Shown: positions 17,734 through 26,234, numbered from the stretch's first letter. The stretch: 64,000 nucleotides of DNA from Clostridia bacterium (GCA_900764105.1 CAAFMS010000014.1:23199-87198), one strand, 5' to 3'. Numbers and translations: made by a program. The notes: a model not told the origin generated them from the letters alone.

Positions 17734-19008
17734 ATGAATCCTTTTAAGGAAAAATCTAAAAAACCTGAAGATTACCTCGATTCCATCGACAACCTCTTCC
17801 CGAAACCTTACGACAAAAATTCCACTTCGCCTTACACTAAAACGCGAATTATTCTCGCCTGCGGAGCGGAATACGAAGCCAACTGGCATTCCCATCAGAT
17901 GCTGAGGAATATCGCCGATCTCGACGTTCGTCGTAATATTTCGCTCGTTCGCTTCCTCGAAAAACAACAGCAACAATATCTCGCTCAGTTGAAGCCTGCA
18001 GACGAGTCGATTCTGGAAACGACTATCGCATACGAACAACTCGCCGTAGACCTCACCGCCGAAATGGCTCGAAAAGAAAAGAATTTCAACGTTAAAAAGG
18101 CTCTCGATTTCGCACTTTTAGAGGATTTCGACCACCTTTACCGCTACGCCGATTTGCTCGACAGCGACTACGGTATTCACGCCGAACGGCTTGTCGGCAA
18201 GTACACCGAACTCACCCCCGGCAGACCCACGGTCGCTCATCACCGTCACCCGATAGACAACGTCAAAGGTTCGATTAACGCGAAAAACAACGATATTCGC
18301 ACCGTTCTCAACACAATGATAATCACCGCAGCCGAACAGCAGACCATGAACTTCTATATGAACGTCGGTTCGCACTATATCAACGAAGCGGGCAAACGCC
18401 TCTACGAGGAAATTTGTCTCGTGGAAGAGGAACACGTTACGCAATACGGTTCGCTTATCGACACTTCGTCCGATTGGTTCGAATGCTTAGTTCTTCACGA
18501 ATACGCCGAATGTTTCGTCTACTGGTCGAACTATATGACCGAGACGGACGAACGCTTCAAAAAGATTTGGGAGTACAATTTCGAAAGCGAACTTTCACAC
18601 CTTCACGCGGCGGTTAAGATGCTCGAAAAATACGACAAGAAAAGCTTTGAGGATGTAATTCCTCATTCCGATTTCCCCGAGCCGCTCGAACTGAAAGAGC
18701 ATATAGATTACGTTCGCGAAATACTCGCATCAACTGTTCAATATACGGGAAAATTAGCCGATTATCGACCTATAGGCGAACTTTCCGAGGACGATAGGTA
18801 CTTTTTGTACAACGCGAGATTCAATTCGCCCGTAAAGGAAACGCCCTCTCACAAGGTAATTTCCGACTATATCAAAAAGCACGGAAAAGACTACCGCTTT
18901 GAAGTAAAAGAGAATCCCGTTCCCGCCTTGCGTAAAAGAGATTCGGACAATATCGAAGTGGGAATAACCCCGTCGGCTGCGAAATGCGGCGAGTTTAAAA
19001 AGGCGTAA
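17734..19008 (+). CDS. Large ferritin-like (diiron-type) protein
   Basis: 424 residues from MNPFKEK, chosen because TAAGGAGG ends 8 nt before this ATG; the frame stays open upstream to 17608. The protein is almost all helix. The C-terminal half carries paired Glu/His motifs of ferritin-like four-helix bundles: EYEANWHSHQ early, then EEEHVTQYGS, EYAECFVYWSNYMTE and ESELSHLHAA. It is much longer than a rubrerythrin or ferritin and has no rubredoxin Cys pairs. It is probably a cytosolic iron- or oxygen-related protein, but I do not recognise a characterised member. The final 60 residues are a charged, probably flexible tail. Confidence 0.6.
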   Translation: MNPFKEKSKKPEDYLDSIDNLFPKPYDKNSTSPYTKTRIILACGAEYEANWHSHQMLRNIADLDVRRNISLVRFLEKQQQQYLAQLKPADESILETTIAYEQLAVDLTAEMARKEKNFNVKKALDFALLEDFDHLYRYADLLDSDYGIHAERLVGKYTELTPGRPTVAHHRHPIDNVKGSINAKNNDIRTVLNTMIITAAEQQTMNFYMNVGSHYINEAGKRLYEEICLVEEEHVTQYGSLIDTSSDWFECLVLHEYAECFVYWSNYMTETDERFKKIWEYNFESELSHLHAAVKMLEKYDKKSFEDVIPHSDFPEPLELKEHIDYVREILASTVQYTGKLADYRPIGELSEDDRYFLYNARFNSPVKETPSHKVISDYIKKHGKDYRFEVKENPVPALRKRDSDNIEVGITPSAAKCGEFKKA

Positions 19009-19078
19009 TTCACAATATAGAGTAATGAAAGACTGCCGCGATTTCTGCGGCGGTTTTTTATACATTGCGGATTACCGC

Positions 19079-19153
19079 TTGCCGCAAGGCAAATATAACC
19101 GCCGTAGGCGATACAACTTATCGACAGGTAAATATAACTTTGCGGAGCAAAAT
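19079..19153 (+). repeat. Four-hairpin string repeat, copy 1
   Basis: Four tiny stems in a row separated by ATATAA-like linkers: TTGCC-gca-GGCAA, CGCC-gta-GGCG, TTATCGACAGGTAA and TTTGC-gga-GCAAA. Other copies are at 21471, 35630, 35798 and 36243. Confidence 0.7.
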
Positions 19154-19184
19154 ATTACTCCCGTTTTAGCCTCTATCGGCTCGG

Positions 19185-19263
19185 AGCGTGCCCCTTTTTG
19201 TCGCTTTGCGACATTTTCCCCGTTTCATCGGGGAAATCCACCCCCAAAGGGGAAAGCAAGGAA
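19185..19263 (-). repeat. Two-stem repeat, copy (inverted partner of the next)
   Basis: Contains CCCCAAAGGGGAAAGCAAG, the reverse-strand form of the CTTGCTTTCCCC start, plus a second stem TTTCCCCGTTTCATCGGGGAAA. It is less regular than the other copies. Confidence 0.55.
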
Positions 19264-19351
19264 AGTGACTTCTTTCAGAGATACATCAACTAACAAATTC
19301 ACATTTTTTAATACTATCGAAATTTTTTAATACAAAATTAAACTAAACAAT

Positions 19352-19401
19352 CTTGCCTTCCCCTTTGGGGAAGGTGTCAACGAAGTTGACGAAAGAGGTC
19401 A
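19352..19401 (+). repeat. Two-stem repeat
   Basis: CTTGCCTTCCCC-TTT-GGGGAAGG, then the second stem TCAAC-GAA-GTTGA, then CGAAAGAGGTCA. This is the clean form of a family spread through the gaps of this window. Confidence 0.7.
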
Positions 19402-19463
19402 TTAAAAAAGGTTTATCTTTAAATAACCTCTAAAAAATTTTTAAACTTTTTACAAAAAAACGC

Positions 19464-19492
19464 TTGACTTTGAATACTATGCGTAGTATAGT
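19464..19492 (+). promoter_or_regulatory. padR promoter with overlapping dyad operator
   Basis: TTGACT (19464-19469), 17-bp spacer, TATAGT (19487-19492). The dyad ATACTA-TGCG-TAGTAT (19474-19489) fills the spacer and reaches the -10 box. This placement suits autorepression by the PadR protein encoded just downstream. Confidence 0.65.
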
Positions 19493-19513
19493 ATTGTGCG
19501 AAAGGAGGCATTT

Positions 19514-19831
19514 ATGGATTCGCAACTGAAAAGAGGCGTGCTGGAAACCTGTATTCTGTCCGCCATGCTAAACGGCGAAACCTATGGGTATGAACTTATT
19601 AAAAACATTTCGCCCGTAGTCGAGATTTCAGAATCAACGCTGTACCCCATTTTACGAAGGCTCGAAGCGGGCGGCTACGTTTCGGTAAGATCCGCCGAAC
19701 ACAACGGCAGACTGAGAAAGTATTACAGCATTACCGGTCTCGGCAGAGAAAAAATCAAGGAGTTTTTGCGAGACTGGAAAGACGTCCTTAAAATAGGAGA
19801 ATTTATAACGGAGAAATACTATAATGTCTGA
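19514..19831 (+). CDS. PadR-family transcriptional regulator
   Basis: 105 residues from MDSQLKR; AAAGGAGG lies 5 nt upstream. Winged-helix PadR domain with LETCILSAML, TYGYELIKNI and STLYPILRRLE, followed by the beta-hairpin wing GRLRKYYSIT. Such proteins repress neighbouring membrane or transport genes and are released by membrane or drug stress. It heads a three-gene cassette with DUF1700 and DUF4097 genes, a common Firmicutes arrangement, and overlaps the next gene by 8 bp. Confidence 0.93.
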   Translation: MDSQLKRGVLETCILSAMLNGETYGYELIKNISPVVEISESTLYPILRRLEAGGYVSVRSAEHNGRLRKYYSITGLGREKIKEFLRDWKDVLKIGEFITEKYYNV

Positions 19832-20396
19832 AAAAGAATATCTTAAAAAACTAAAACGAAGTCTTTCGCCACTAAAAAAGAAAGATAGAGACCCTCTTCT
19901 CGACTTCTATAAAGAAATGATAGAAGACAAAATGGAAAACGGAAAAACCGAGTACGAGGCGGTCTCTGAACTCGAACCCGTGGAAACGGTCGCCGCAAGG
20001 ACTCTCGACGAGTACGGAATCGAGAAAAACGACCCGAAAACGACATCGAAAACAAGGCTCAGCCCTCTCGCAATCGTACTTATAATAGTCGGCTCGCCCC
20101 TTTGGATAGGACTTGCGGCAGGCGTTGTCGGAGTTGCGGTGGGACTACTCTGCGGAGCGTTTGCGGTAATCATAGCGGTAGTAGTCGCTTGTTTTTGCTT
20201 AACCCTTTGCGGTCCTATTATTTTCGTATCGGGAATCGTCAATCTCTTCACCGACGTCGGCTCGGGACTTATCGCCTTAGGGACGGGACTAATCTCAACC
20301 GCTATCGGCGTAATCGGAGCAATAGGCTTATATAAACTTACTATTTATATCATAGAAAAAATCAAAAACAGAAAAAACGGTCTTGTTTCACGTTAA
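19824..20396 (+). CDS. DUF1700 (HAAS-domain) membrane protein
   Basis: 190 residues. The N-terminal helical HAAS domain (1-75) has LLDFYKEMIEDKMENG and a predicted helix pair. Three to four hydrophobic segments with long Val/Ile/Gly runs follow (about 78-180). DUF1700 proteins are usually co-transcribed with a PadR regulator and an adhesin-like DUF4097 protein, and the trio may form an envelope-stress module. The last codons and stop are part of a parS-like palindrome. Confidence 0.9.
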   Translation: MSEKEYLKKLKRSLSPLKKKDRDPLLDFYKEMIEDKMENGKTEYEAVSELEPVETVAARTLDEYGIEKNDPKTTSKTRLSPLAIVLIIVGSPLWIGLAAGVVGVAVGLLCGAFAVIIAVVVACFCLTLCGPIIFVSGIVNLFTDVGSGLIALGTGLISTAIGVIGAIGLYKLTIYIIEKIKNRKNGLVSR

Positions 20397-20399
20397 ACA
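20384..20399. promoter_or_regulatory. parS-like site (15 of 16 bases)
   Basis: TGTTTCACGTTAAACA differs from the Bacillus-type parS TGTTTCACGTGAAACA at a single base. It overlaps the stop codon of the DUF1700 gene, 21 kb from the oriC candidate, a normal distance for ParB loading sites. Confidence 0.55.
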
Positions 20400-20413
20400 G
20401 AGGTGATTATTTT

Positions 20414-21373
20414 ATGAAAAATCTTATCATTATTTTGTGTATTATCATAGGCATAGGACTTACAATAGGAATCGTCGGAGTGGTAGTTTCGGCGGTAAAC
20501 GGAGGCTTTAATATGGAAGAAGTAAAGAAAACCAAAACATACTCGGCAGGTGAAAATTTAAAAATCAACACCTATACGGACGACATTAAGGTTTCGGTAG
20601 GCGACGGCGAAGAGATACAATTCGTATACTACGAAAGCGCAAAGCATAAAGCCGAAATCAAACGAGAAAACGGCGAAATATCCTTTGAGATGAGACGAAA
20701 GTTATTAAACTTCGACTGGTTCGGCAAAAATAAGAGAACTATAACAGTAATACTTCCGAAGAGTTTCAGCGGTTCGCTCGATATAAACGTGTCTACGGGC
20801 GTTATCGAAGCCGACCTTTCGGGCGTTACCGTCAATAATTTTTCGTCGAATGCGACCACGGGCGAAACTAAAATATCGAACGTTACGACTGTCGGCAACG
20901 CGGAATTTCATTGCTCGACGGGAAGAATAAAGGCTTCGACGATTAACGCAGGAGGTTCGCTCGATATTAAATGTACGACGGGCGGAATAGAAACGGAAAA
21001 CGCAACGATCGGCGGCAATCTCGTCGCGGAGGGTACGACGGGAAGCATTAAACTTCTGAACGTCAAAGCGAAAGCAATGGTTATTAAAGAGACTACGGGC
21101 GACGCAACTTTGGACGTTGATTGCAACGATTTAAACGTTAAATCGTCCACGGGAAAAATCAATTTCAAAGTTAAAAACGCCGATAAAATCACAGTAAAAT
21201 GCACCACAGGCGACGTTAAAGGGCTAATTTTCGGAGATTTAACCGAATTTGACGTCTATTACAACACAAACATGGGCGATTGCAATTTACCCATTCAGAC
21301 GGTAGGAAAAGGAAAGAGCATAAAGGTTGAGACGACGACGGGCGATATTAACGTGAAGTTTGAAAAGGCTTGA
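20414..21373 (+). CDS. DUF4097 beta-helix-type membrane-anchored protein
   Basis: 319 residues. One N-terminal membrane helix (4-28), then a right-handed repetitive beta structure. Turns of about 20-25 residues recur with a TTG- or STG-centred pattern (TGVIEADLSG, TGETKISN, TGRIKAST, TTGGIETEN, TTGSIKLLN, TTGDATLDV, STGKINFKV, TTGDVKGL). This is the DUF4097 putative adhesin family. It is the third gene of the padR cassette and the ligand is unknown. Confidence 0.9.
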   Translation: MKNLIIILCIIIGIGLTIGIVGVVVSAVNGGFNMEEVKKTKTYSAGENLKINTYTDDIKVSVGDGEEIQFVYYESAKHKAEIKRENGEISFEMRRKLLNFDWFGKNKRTITVILPKSFSGSLDINVSTGVIEADLSGVTVNNFSSNATTGETKISNVTTVGNAEFHCSTGRIKASTINAGGSLDIKCTTGGIETENATIGGNLVAEGTTGSIKLLNVKAKAMVIKETTGDATLDVDCNDLNVKSSTGKINFKVKNADKITVKCTTGDVKGLIFGDLTEFDVYYNTNMGDCNLPIQTVGKGKSIKVETTTGDINVKFEKA

Positions 21374-21470
21374 AAAGAGGCAAGTTTTGCGGGACGGTGT
21401 TTTCTTAAAAATATAAGCGTTTTTAAGAGTTTCGGGACGCCGAGGCGTCGTCCCCTACGGCTGTAAAACA

Positions 21471-21535
21471 ACTTACCGCAAGGCAAATATAACCGCCGCA
21501 GGCGATATAACTTATCGGTAAGATAAATATAACTC
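21471..21535 (+). repeat. Four-hairpin string repeat, copy 2
   Basis: CTTACCGCAAGGCAA, CCGCCGCAGGCG and TTATC-ggtaa-GATAA with ATATAA linkers. The fourth stem is lost. Confidence 0.6.
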
Positions 21536-21542
21536 TCACATA

Positions 21543-21590
21543 GTCTCCCCTGAGCAAGGGGAGATGTCGCGACTTGTCGTGACAAAAGGG
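21543..21590 (-). repeat. Two-stem repeat
   Basis: TCCCCTGAGCAAGGGGA plus second stem GTCGCGACTTGTCGTGAC. The stem sequence differs from other copies while pairing is retained. Confidence 0.55.
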
Positions 21591-21621
21591 TTGAACTATC
21601 CTGTTTCGCCGTTTTTTACAA

Positions 21622-21669
21622 ACCTCTTCCGTCAACTTCGTTGACACCTTCCCCAAAGGGGAAGGCAAG
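21622..21669 (-). repeat. Two-stem repeat, inverted copy
   Basis: Reverse-strand form of the copy at 19352: CCTCTTCCG, TCAACTTCGTTGA, then CCTTCCCC-AAA-GGGGAAGG and CAAG. Confidence 0.7.
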
Positions 21670-21761
21670 TTTATTTAGTTTTTTACAACTGTTTTTTATA
21701 AAGTATAAAAATAAAAGAAAAAAGACTTTTTTAATACTTTTCTTTACAAAATCTATCTTTT

Positions 21762-21835
21762 CTTGCTTTCCCCTGTGGGGCAGGCTCTCCCGTGACGGGA
21801 GAGGTGGCAGACGAAGTCTGACGGAAAGGGGGCGT
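21762..21835 (+). repeat. Two-stem repeat with extra hairpin
   Basis: CTTGCTTTCCCC-TGT-GGGG, an added CTCTCCCG-TGA-CGGGAGAG stem, then CAGAC-GAA-GTCTG and ACGGAAAGGGGG. Its inverted partner is the copy ending at 21669. Confidence 0.65.
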
Positions 21836-21980
21836 CCGCCGCCGAGGCGAAGTGGATTTTGCGAGTAATGTGAGCAAAAGACGAGAGAGGTCGTCCACCG
21901 CCGAGATGATAGAGGTCAAACAGGGAAAGGTCTTACACCGCCAAAGTGAAGCCTAACGGAATGCTTATTATTGCAAAAAA

Positions 21981-22023
21981 TAAAAGACTGTAAATTGCCT
22001 TTTCGGTTCTTTTACAGTCTTTA
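21981..22023. terminator. Terminator-like hairpin
   Basis: AAAAGACTGTAA pairs with TTACAGTCTTTT around the loop ATTGCCTTTTCGGTTC. A and T tracts on both sides allow termination from either direction. Related hairpins with a TTTTCGG centre are at 45328 and 54511. Confidence 0.65.
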
Positions 22024-22058
22024 TTTTTATGAAATTTTACGGCGTTTTTTATAAATAC

Positions 22059-22088
22059 CCGCCTATAAGTCGATTATCGGCTTATTTT
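22059..22088 (-). terminator. Probable gltX terminator
   Basis: GCC-T-ATAA-GTCGA-TTAT-C-GGC forms an 8-bp stem with one mismatch, next to an A/T tract. It lies just downstream of the gltX stop and belongs to the recurring ATAAGTCGATTA motif set. Confidence 0.5.
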
Positions 22089-22092
22089 TTTG

Positions 22093-23532
22093 TTAAACGC
22101 CCAACATTTTAAGAGACTTGTCTATACGTTTTAACGTCTCTTCTTTACCTAAAAGTTCGGCTATTTCCGTCGCGCCGCCCGGAGTTACCGCCTGACCGGT
22201 TATCGCTATTCTCATTACCCAGAATATCGCGCCGCTCTTGACTCCCGCCTCTTTCGCCTTTTCGCCGAGAGTTCCGAATATCGCGTCGTTTGAAAAATCG
22301 TCGATACCCTCAACCCATTCTTTGATTTTGGGCAAAAACTCTTTCGCAACTTCCGCATTCGTCTTGTTCTTCTTGTTGTCGAAAAGCGTTAAATCGTATT
22401 CGGGAAGCGTTACTATCCAGTCGATTTTCTCGGGAATCTCGCCTAAAACTTCAACTCTGCCGTGGAGGAGTTTCGCAACCTTTCTAAGGTCGAACTTGCC
22501 GTAAACGGCAGACTTTTCGAGATAGGGAAGAGCGTGATTGTAGAAGTCCTCTTCGGTTAATTCCCTTATATACTCGCCGTTGAGCCAACGGAGTTTTACC
22601 TCGTCGAATATCGAAGGCGATTTGGAAATTCCGTCGAGCGAGAAGAGTTTTACCATTTCGGGAAGTGTCATTTTTTCGATGTTGTCCTTGGGCGACCAGC
22701 CTAAAAGCGCGACGTAATTTATAATCGCCTCTTTTAAATAGCCTTTTTTCACGAAGTCGTCGAAGTTGGCGTCGCCGTAACGCTTGGAGAGTTTTCTCGT
22801 CGCGTCTTTCATTATCGTCGGAAGATGGATATACTTAGGTCTCTCCCAACCGAACGCGTCGTACATAAGATTGTACTTCGGCGTGGACGAGAGGTATTCC
22901 GTACCTCTTATGACGTGAGTGATTCCCATAAGGTGGTCGTCGATTACGTTCGCGAAGTTATAGGTCGGCATACCGTCGCTCTTTATGAGAATATTGTCCT
23001 CGAGGTCGGCGTAGTCCACCTTTATCGTTCCGTACACCATATCTTCGTAGGTACTCGTCCCCTCGGTGGGAATGTTCTGCCTTATAACGTAGGGTTCGCC
23101 GCTTTTAAGCCTCCGCTCGATTTCCTCTTTGGGAAGATTTAAACAATGCTTGTCGTATTTTCTGTTGCCGTTCTCGTCGGTAAGACTTTCGAGCCTCTCT
23201 TTCGAGCAGAAGCAGTAGTACGCTCCGCCGAGGTCGATGAGTTTCTTCGCGTACTCCGCGTAAATCTCCTTTCTCTCGCTCTGAACGTACGGTCCGTAGT
23301 TACCGCCGACGTCCGGACCTTCGTCGTAGATAAGCCCCGACTCGCGAAGCGAACTGTAAATGAGTTCGACCGCGCCTTCGACGTAACGGTTCTGGTCGGT
23401 GTCCTCTATCCTTAAAATAAAATCGCCGCCGTTCGATTTAGCGTAAAGATACGCGTAAAGGGCGGTACGAAGTCCGCCGAGGTGCATAAATCCCGTAGGA
23501 CTCGGCGCGAATCTTGTTCTGACTTTTTCCAT
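22093..23532 (-). CDS. gltX: Glutamyl-tRNA synthetase
   Basis: 479 residues, normal length. Class I catalytic core with the HIGH-type motif FAPSPTGFMHLGGLRTALY at residue 8 onward and the KMSKS-type motif KLSKRYGD near residue 240. The C-terminal helical anticodon-binding region ends the protein. It charges tRNA-Glu, and tRNA-Gln too if the organism uses the amidotransferase route. AGGTG lies just before the ATG. It is a single-gene unit. Confidence 0.97.
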   Translation of the reverse strand: MEKVRTRFAPSPTGFMHLGGLRTALYAYLYAKSNGGDFILRIEDTDQNRYVEGAVELIYSSLRESGLIYDEGPDVGGNYGPYVQSERKEIYAEYAKKLIDLGGAYYCFCSKERLESLTDENGNRKYDKHCLNLPKEEIERRLKSGEPYVIRQNIPTEGTSTYEDMVYGTIKVDYADLEDNILIKSDGMPTYNFANVIDDHLMGITHVIRGTEYLSSTPKYNLMYDAFGWERPKYIHLPTIMKDATRKLSKRYGDANFDDFVKKGYLKEAIINYVALLGWSPKDNIEKMTLPEMVKLFSLDGISKSPSIFDEVKLRWLNGEYIRELTEEDFYNHALPYLEKSAVYGKFDLRKVAKLLHGRVEVLGEIPEKIDWIVTLPEYDLTLFDNKKNKTNAEVAKEFLPKIKEWVEGIDDFSNDAIFGTLGEKAKEAGVKSGAIFWVMRIAITGQAVTPGGATEIAELLGKEETLKRIDKSLKMLGV

Positions 23533-23670
23533 ATTTCACCTGATATAGTAGTTTTTTTATTTTTTTCGACTATTTGCGAAAAACTCGTTCAATTCATTTT
23601 ACCATAAAATAAAAAAAGTGTATAATAAAAAGGACGTATTTTTGAAAATTTTTTAAAAGGTCGTGTTTTT

Positions 23671-24942
23671 ATGAGTAATACTTTCGAGGAAATGAAAAAC
23701 AGTCTGAAAACTCTCGTCTCCATTCCGTCGGTGGAATCGGAGGCTCTTCCGAATATGCCGTTCGGCAAAGGAGTGTTCGACGCTTTGGACTACTTTTTAT
23801 CGCTCGCCGATTCTTTCGGCTTTAAGACGATAAATTACGACAACTATATCGGCGAAGTCGATTTCGGCGACGGCAAAGAGGAAATAGCGATTTTATGCCA
23901 CCTCGACGTCGTTCCCGCAGGCGACCTTACAAAATGGACTTATCCCCCGTTTTCCGCCACCGAGGCAAACGGTAAAATTTACGGCAGAGGAACGACGGAC
24001 GACAAAGGCCCCGCGATGGTCTGTCTGTATTGTATGAAAGAATTAAAAGACGAGGGCTACGTTCCGAACAAGAAAATAAGGCTTATTCTCGGCTGCAACG
24101 AAGAGTCGGGCTGGAAGTGCATCGAACACTTCAACAAAGTCGCTTCGTTCCCCGACTACGGATTCTCCCCCGACGCGGACTTTCCCGTCATTTACGCGGA
24201 GAAAGGAATACTCCACGCCGAGTTTTGTTTCAATGCTTTGTCAAGCGAGTTAAAAGACGTCAAAGGCGGCGAAAGAATTAACGTGGTTTGCGATAAATGC
24301 GAGGCTATAGCACCGTTAAACGAGTTTTTTATGAAGCAATGCGGAGTAAAAGAGGAGAACGGAAAAATCGTTTCTACGGGCGTTTCGGCTCACGGTTCTA
24401 CCCCCGAAAAAGGCGAGAACGCAATCGGCAAAATGGTCTCTTATTTAGAGGCTACGGGTATGATTGACAGCAGAATCGGCGATTATCTTTTCAAGGATAA
24501 AATGGGTCTTAAAGAACTCAAAGACGAAACGGGCAATCTCACGATGAGTCCCGACCTCATAAGAAAAGAAGGCGACCGCATTTTCGTATCGGTGGATTTC
24601 CGTTACCCCTCGCTTTTGGACGGCGAAAAACTTATAGAGGCGTTGAAACTTATCGCGCCCGTCAGAATTTTATCCCATCAGAAACCGCTTTTCAACGACA
24701 AAAACGGGTTCCTCGTCACCACGCTTTTAAACGTTTACAACGAAGCGACGGGCGAAAACGCGAAGCCGCTCGCAATCGGCGGAGGCACCTACGCGAGGGC
24801 TTTGAAATACGGAACGGCGTTCGGACCCGAAATAGCGGGCGAGGACTGCCATATTCACGAACCCGACGAGTTTGTTTCCATAAACAATCTCAGACTTCAA
24901 TTCAAGGTTTACAAAAAGGCTATCAAGGCTCTTTCGTTATAA
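23671..24942 (+). CDS. PepV-like M20 family dipeptidase
   Basis: 423 residues. The zinc-peptidase motifs are complete: CHLDVVPAGD (first metal ligand and catalytic Asp), YGRGTTDDKGP (bridging Asp), GCNEESGWKC (catalytic Glu and ligand), DADFPVIYAEKG, and EDCHIHEPDE near the C-terminus. Members release amino acids from dipeptides in the cytosol. A TATAAT is at 23622-23627 and AAAAGG precedes the ATG. It leads a small operon with the SLOG and cysteine-hydrolase genes, with 10-bp and 2-bp gaps. Confidence 0.92.
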   Translation: MSNTFEEMKNSLKTLVSIPSVESEALPNMPFGKGVFDALDYFLSLADSFGFKTINYDNYIGEVDFGDGKEEIAILCHLDVVPAGDLTKWTYPPFSATEANGKIYGRGTTDDKGPAMVCLYCMKELKDEGYVPNKKIRLILGCNEESGWKCIEHFNKVASFPDYGFSPDADFPVIYAEKGILHAEFCFNALSSELKDVKGGERINVVCDKCEAIAPLNEFFMKQCGVKEENGKIVSTGVSAHGSTPEKGENAIGKMVSYLEATGMIDSRIGDYLFKDKMGLKELKDETGNLTMSPDLIRKEGDRIFVSVDFRYPSLLDGEKLIEALKLIAPVRILSHQKPLFNDKNGFLVTTLLNVYNEATGENAKPLAIGGGTYARALKYGTAFGPEIAGEDCHIHEPDEFVSINNLRLQFKVYKKAIKALSL

Positions 24943-24952
24943 AATCTCAATA

Positions 24953-25438
24953 ATGTTGACGGGAAATCTTCCTGAATTTTTAAAAAACCGAACGTGTTCG
25001 TTCACGGGACACCGAGAACTCGGAAAATCGTTCGATAGGGAAAATTTAAAGGAAAAAATCAGACAAATTATAAAAAAAGGGTACGACGTTTTCTTAAACG
25101 GAATGGCGATAGGGTTCGACAGCGAATGTATGGAAGCCCTTCTCGCTTTAAAAGACGAGGGCGAGGATATAAAAATCTGCGCCGTCGTCCCGTGCGCCGA
25201 TCAGCCGAAAAAATTTTCCGCGGAATTTAAAGAGAGGTACGATTATTTTCTGTCGAGAGCAGACTATATAGTAAAAGACGACAGAACGTACTTCAAAAAT
25301 TGTATGCTTCTCAGAAATAATTTCCTTGTGGATAATTCTTCGCTTCTTCTCGCCTACTACGACGGCAGAAAAAAAGGCGGCACTTATTATACGGTAAACA
25401 GGGCTAAAAAGAACGGAATCGACATAGACTATTTTTAA
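24953..25438 (+). CDS. DUF1273/YpsA-like SLOG-fold protein
   Basis: 161 residues. It opens CSFTGHRELG, then a Rossmann-type nucleotide-binding layout (FLNGMAIGFDSECMEALLAL) and VPCADQPKKF. These features place it in the DUF1273 branch of the SLOG superfamily, whose members bind nucleotides or related ligands. The reaction is unknown. There is no clear ribosome-binding site, so translation is probably coupled to pepV, 10 bp upstream. Confidence 0.85.
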   Translation: MLTGNLPEFLKNRTCSFTGHRELGKSFDRENLKEKIRQIIKKGYDVFLNGMAIGFDSECMEALLALKDEGEDIKICAVVPCADQPKKFSAEFKERYDYFLSRADYIVKDDRTYFKNCMLLRNNFLVDNSSLLLAYYDGRKKGGTYYTVNRAKKNGIDIDYF

Positions 25439-25440
25439 TA

Positions 25441-25989
25441 ATGAAGAAAATTTACGTATTGCTTACAAAAACGGGAACGGTTCCGTCAAAAATAATAGGG
25501 AAACTGTCGAGGGCGAGATTTTCTCACGCGAGTTTATCTATCGACAACGAATTTACGGATATGTTCTCGTTCGGCAGAAAGGGTATGAAAGTTTTTCCCG
25601 GAGGATTTGCGAAAGAAAATCTCAGAACGAGGGTTTTTAAAAAATACGAGAACTGCCTTTGCGAGGTGTTTTCAACGGAAGTCACCGACGAAAATTACGA
25701 GGGGATAAAAAACAAGGCGCGCTACTTTAACGATAACAAAGATTTATTCGGGTTTTCCTATATCGGAATCTTCGCGTGCTGGTTCAGAATAAAGTTAAAA
25801 TTCAAAAACAGATATTTCTGTTCGCAATGCGTATCCGAGATACTGAAAGCGGGAAACGTACAACTTCCTTACGACCCTCTTTTAATGAGACCTATGGATT
25901 TTATGAAGATAAAAGACATAAAAAAGGAATATTTCGGAACGATAAAAGATCTCGCTTACTTAATAGACAACAAGTTAATACAATTATAA
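25441..25989 (+). CDS. YiiX-like permuted papain-fold cysteine hydrolase
   Basis: 182 residues. It opens with MKKIYVLLTKTGTVPSKIIG and FSHASLSID (probable catalytic His), and has YFCSQCVSEIL (probable nucleophilic Cys) near residue 142. This order, His before Cys, is that of permuted NlpC/P60-like enzymes such as YiiX/YebB, thought to act on amide or lipid-linked bonds. No signal peptide is present. The start follows the previous stop after 2 bp, and a strong terminator follows. Confidence 0.75.
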   Translation: MKKIYVLLTKTGTVPSKIIGKLSRARFSHASLSIDNEFTDMFSFGRKGMKVFPGGFAKENLRTRVFKKYENCLCEVFSTEVTDENYEGIKNKARYFNDNKDLFGFSYIGIFACWFRIKLKFKNRYFCSQCVSEILKAGNVQLPYDPLLMRPMDFMKIKDIKKEYFGTIKDLAYLIDNKLIQL

Positions 25990-26023
25990 AACCGCCGATA
26001 ATCGACTTATAGGCGGTTTTTTT
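25988..26023 (+). terminator. Intrinsic terminator of the pepV operon
   Basis: AAACCGCC-G-ATAA-TCGAC-TTAT-A-GGCGGTTT followed by seven Ts. The loop is again the TCGAC of the recurring motif. Confidence 0.88.
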
Positions 26024-26175
26024 GTTGAATTTTTACAACATTTGACTAAACGAAGCGTCGGCAAAACACACGGATAAATCGCGGATAGCCGATAAAAACC
26101 ACAACCAAAGCCGCCTTAAAACCGACTTTTTAACGATTTTAAGCAAATTCGCTTCGTAAAATCGACTTTAACGAT

Positions 26176-26204
26176 TTGACTTTAACGATTTATAATGTTA
26201 TACT
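26176..26204 (+). promoter_or_regulatory. pheST promoter
   Basis: TTGACT (26176-26181), 17-bp spacer, TATACT (26199-26204), 30 bp before the pheS start. I searched the leader for a T-box (tRNA-responsive) specifier and antiterminator and see none. Confidence 0.55.
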
Positions 26205-26234
26205 TAAAATAACTATTTATACGGAGATGTAAAA

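Larger units (their letters stand above)
19009..19463. other. Intergenic stretch with interspersed repeats, no gene
   Basis: It contains one copy of the four-hairpin string repeat (19079-19153) and two copies of the two-stem repeat in opposite orientation (19185-19263 and 19352-19401). Between them is AT-rich sequence. No supported gene or RNA. Confidence 0.6.
21374..22092. other. Repeat-rich gap, no gene
   Basis: 719 bp with repeats (separate entries), a CGGGACGCC...GGCGTCGTCCCCTACGG element (21433-21461) and two hairpins near 21981 and 22059. No supported coding sequence; the short open frames here are reads through the repeats. Confidence 0.7.

Noticed and set aside
26024..26234. T-box riboswitch upstream of pheS
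   Set aside because: No GGTGG-type antiterminator bulge or specifier loop could be seen, and the promoter is only about 30 bp before the start, leaving no room.
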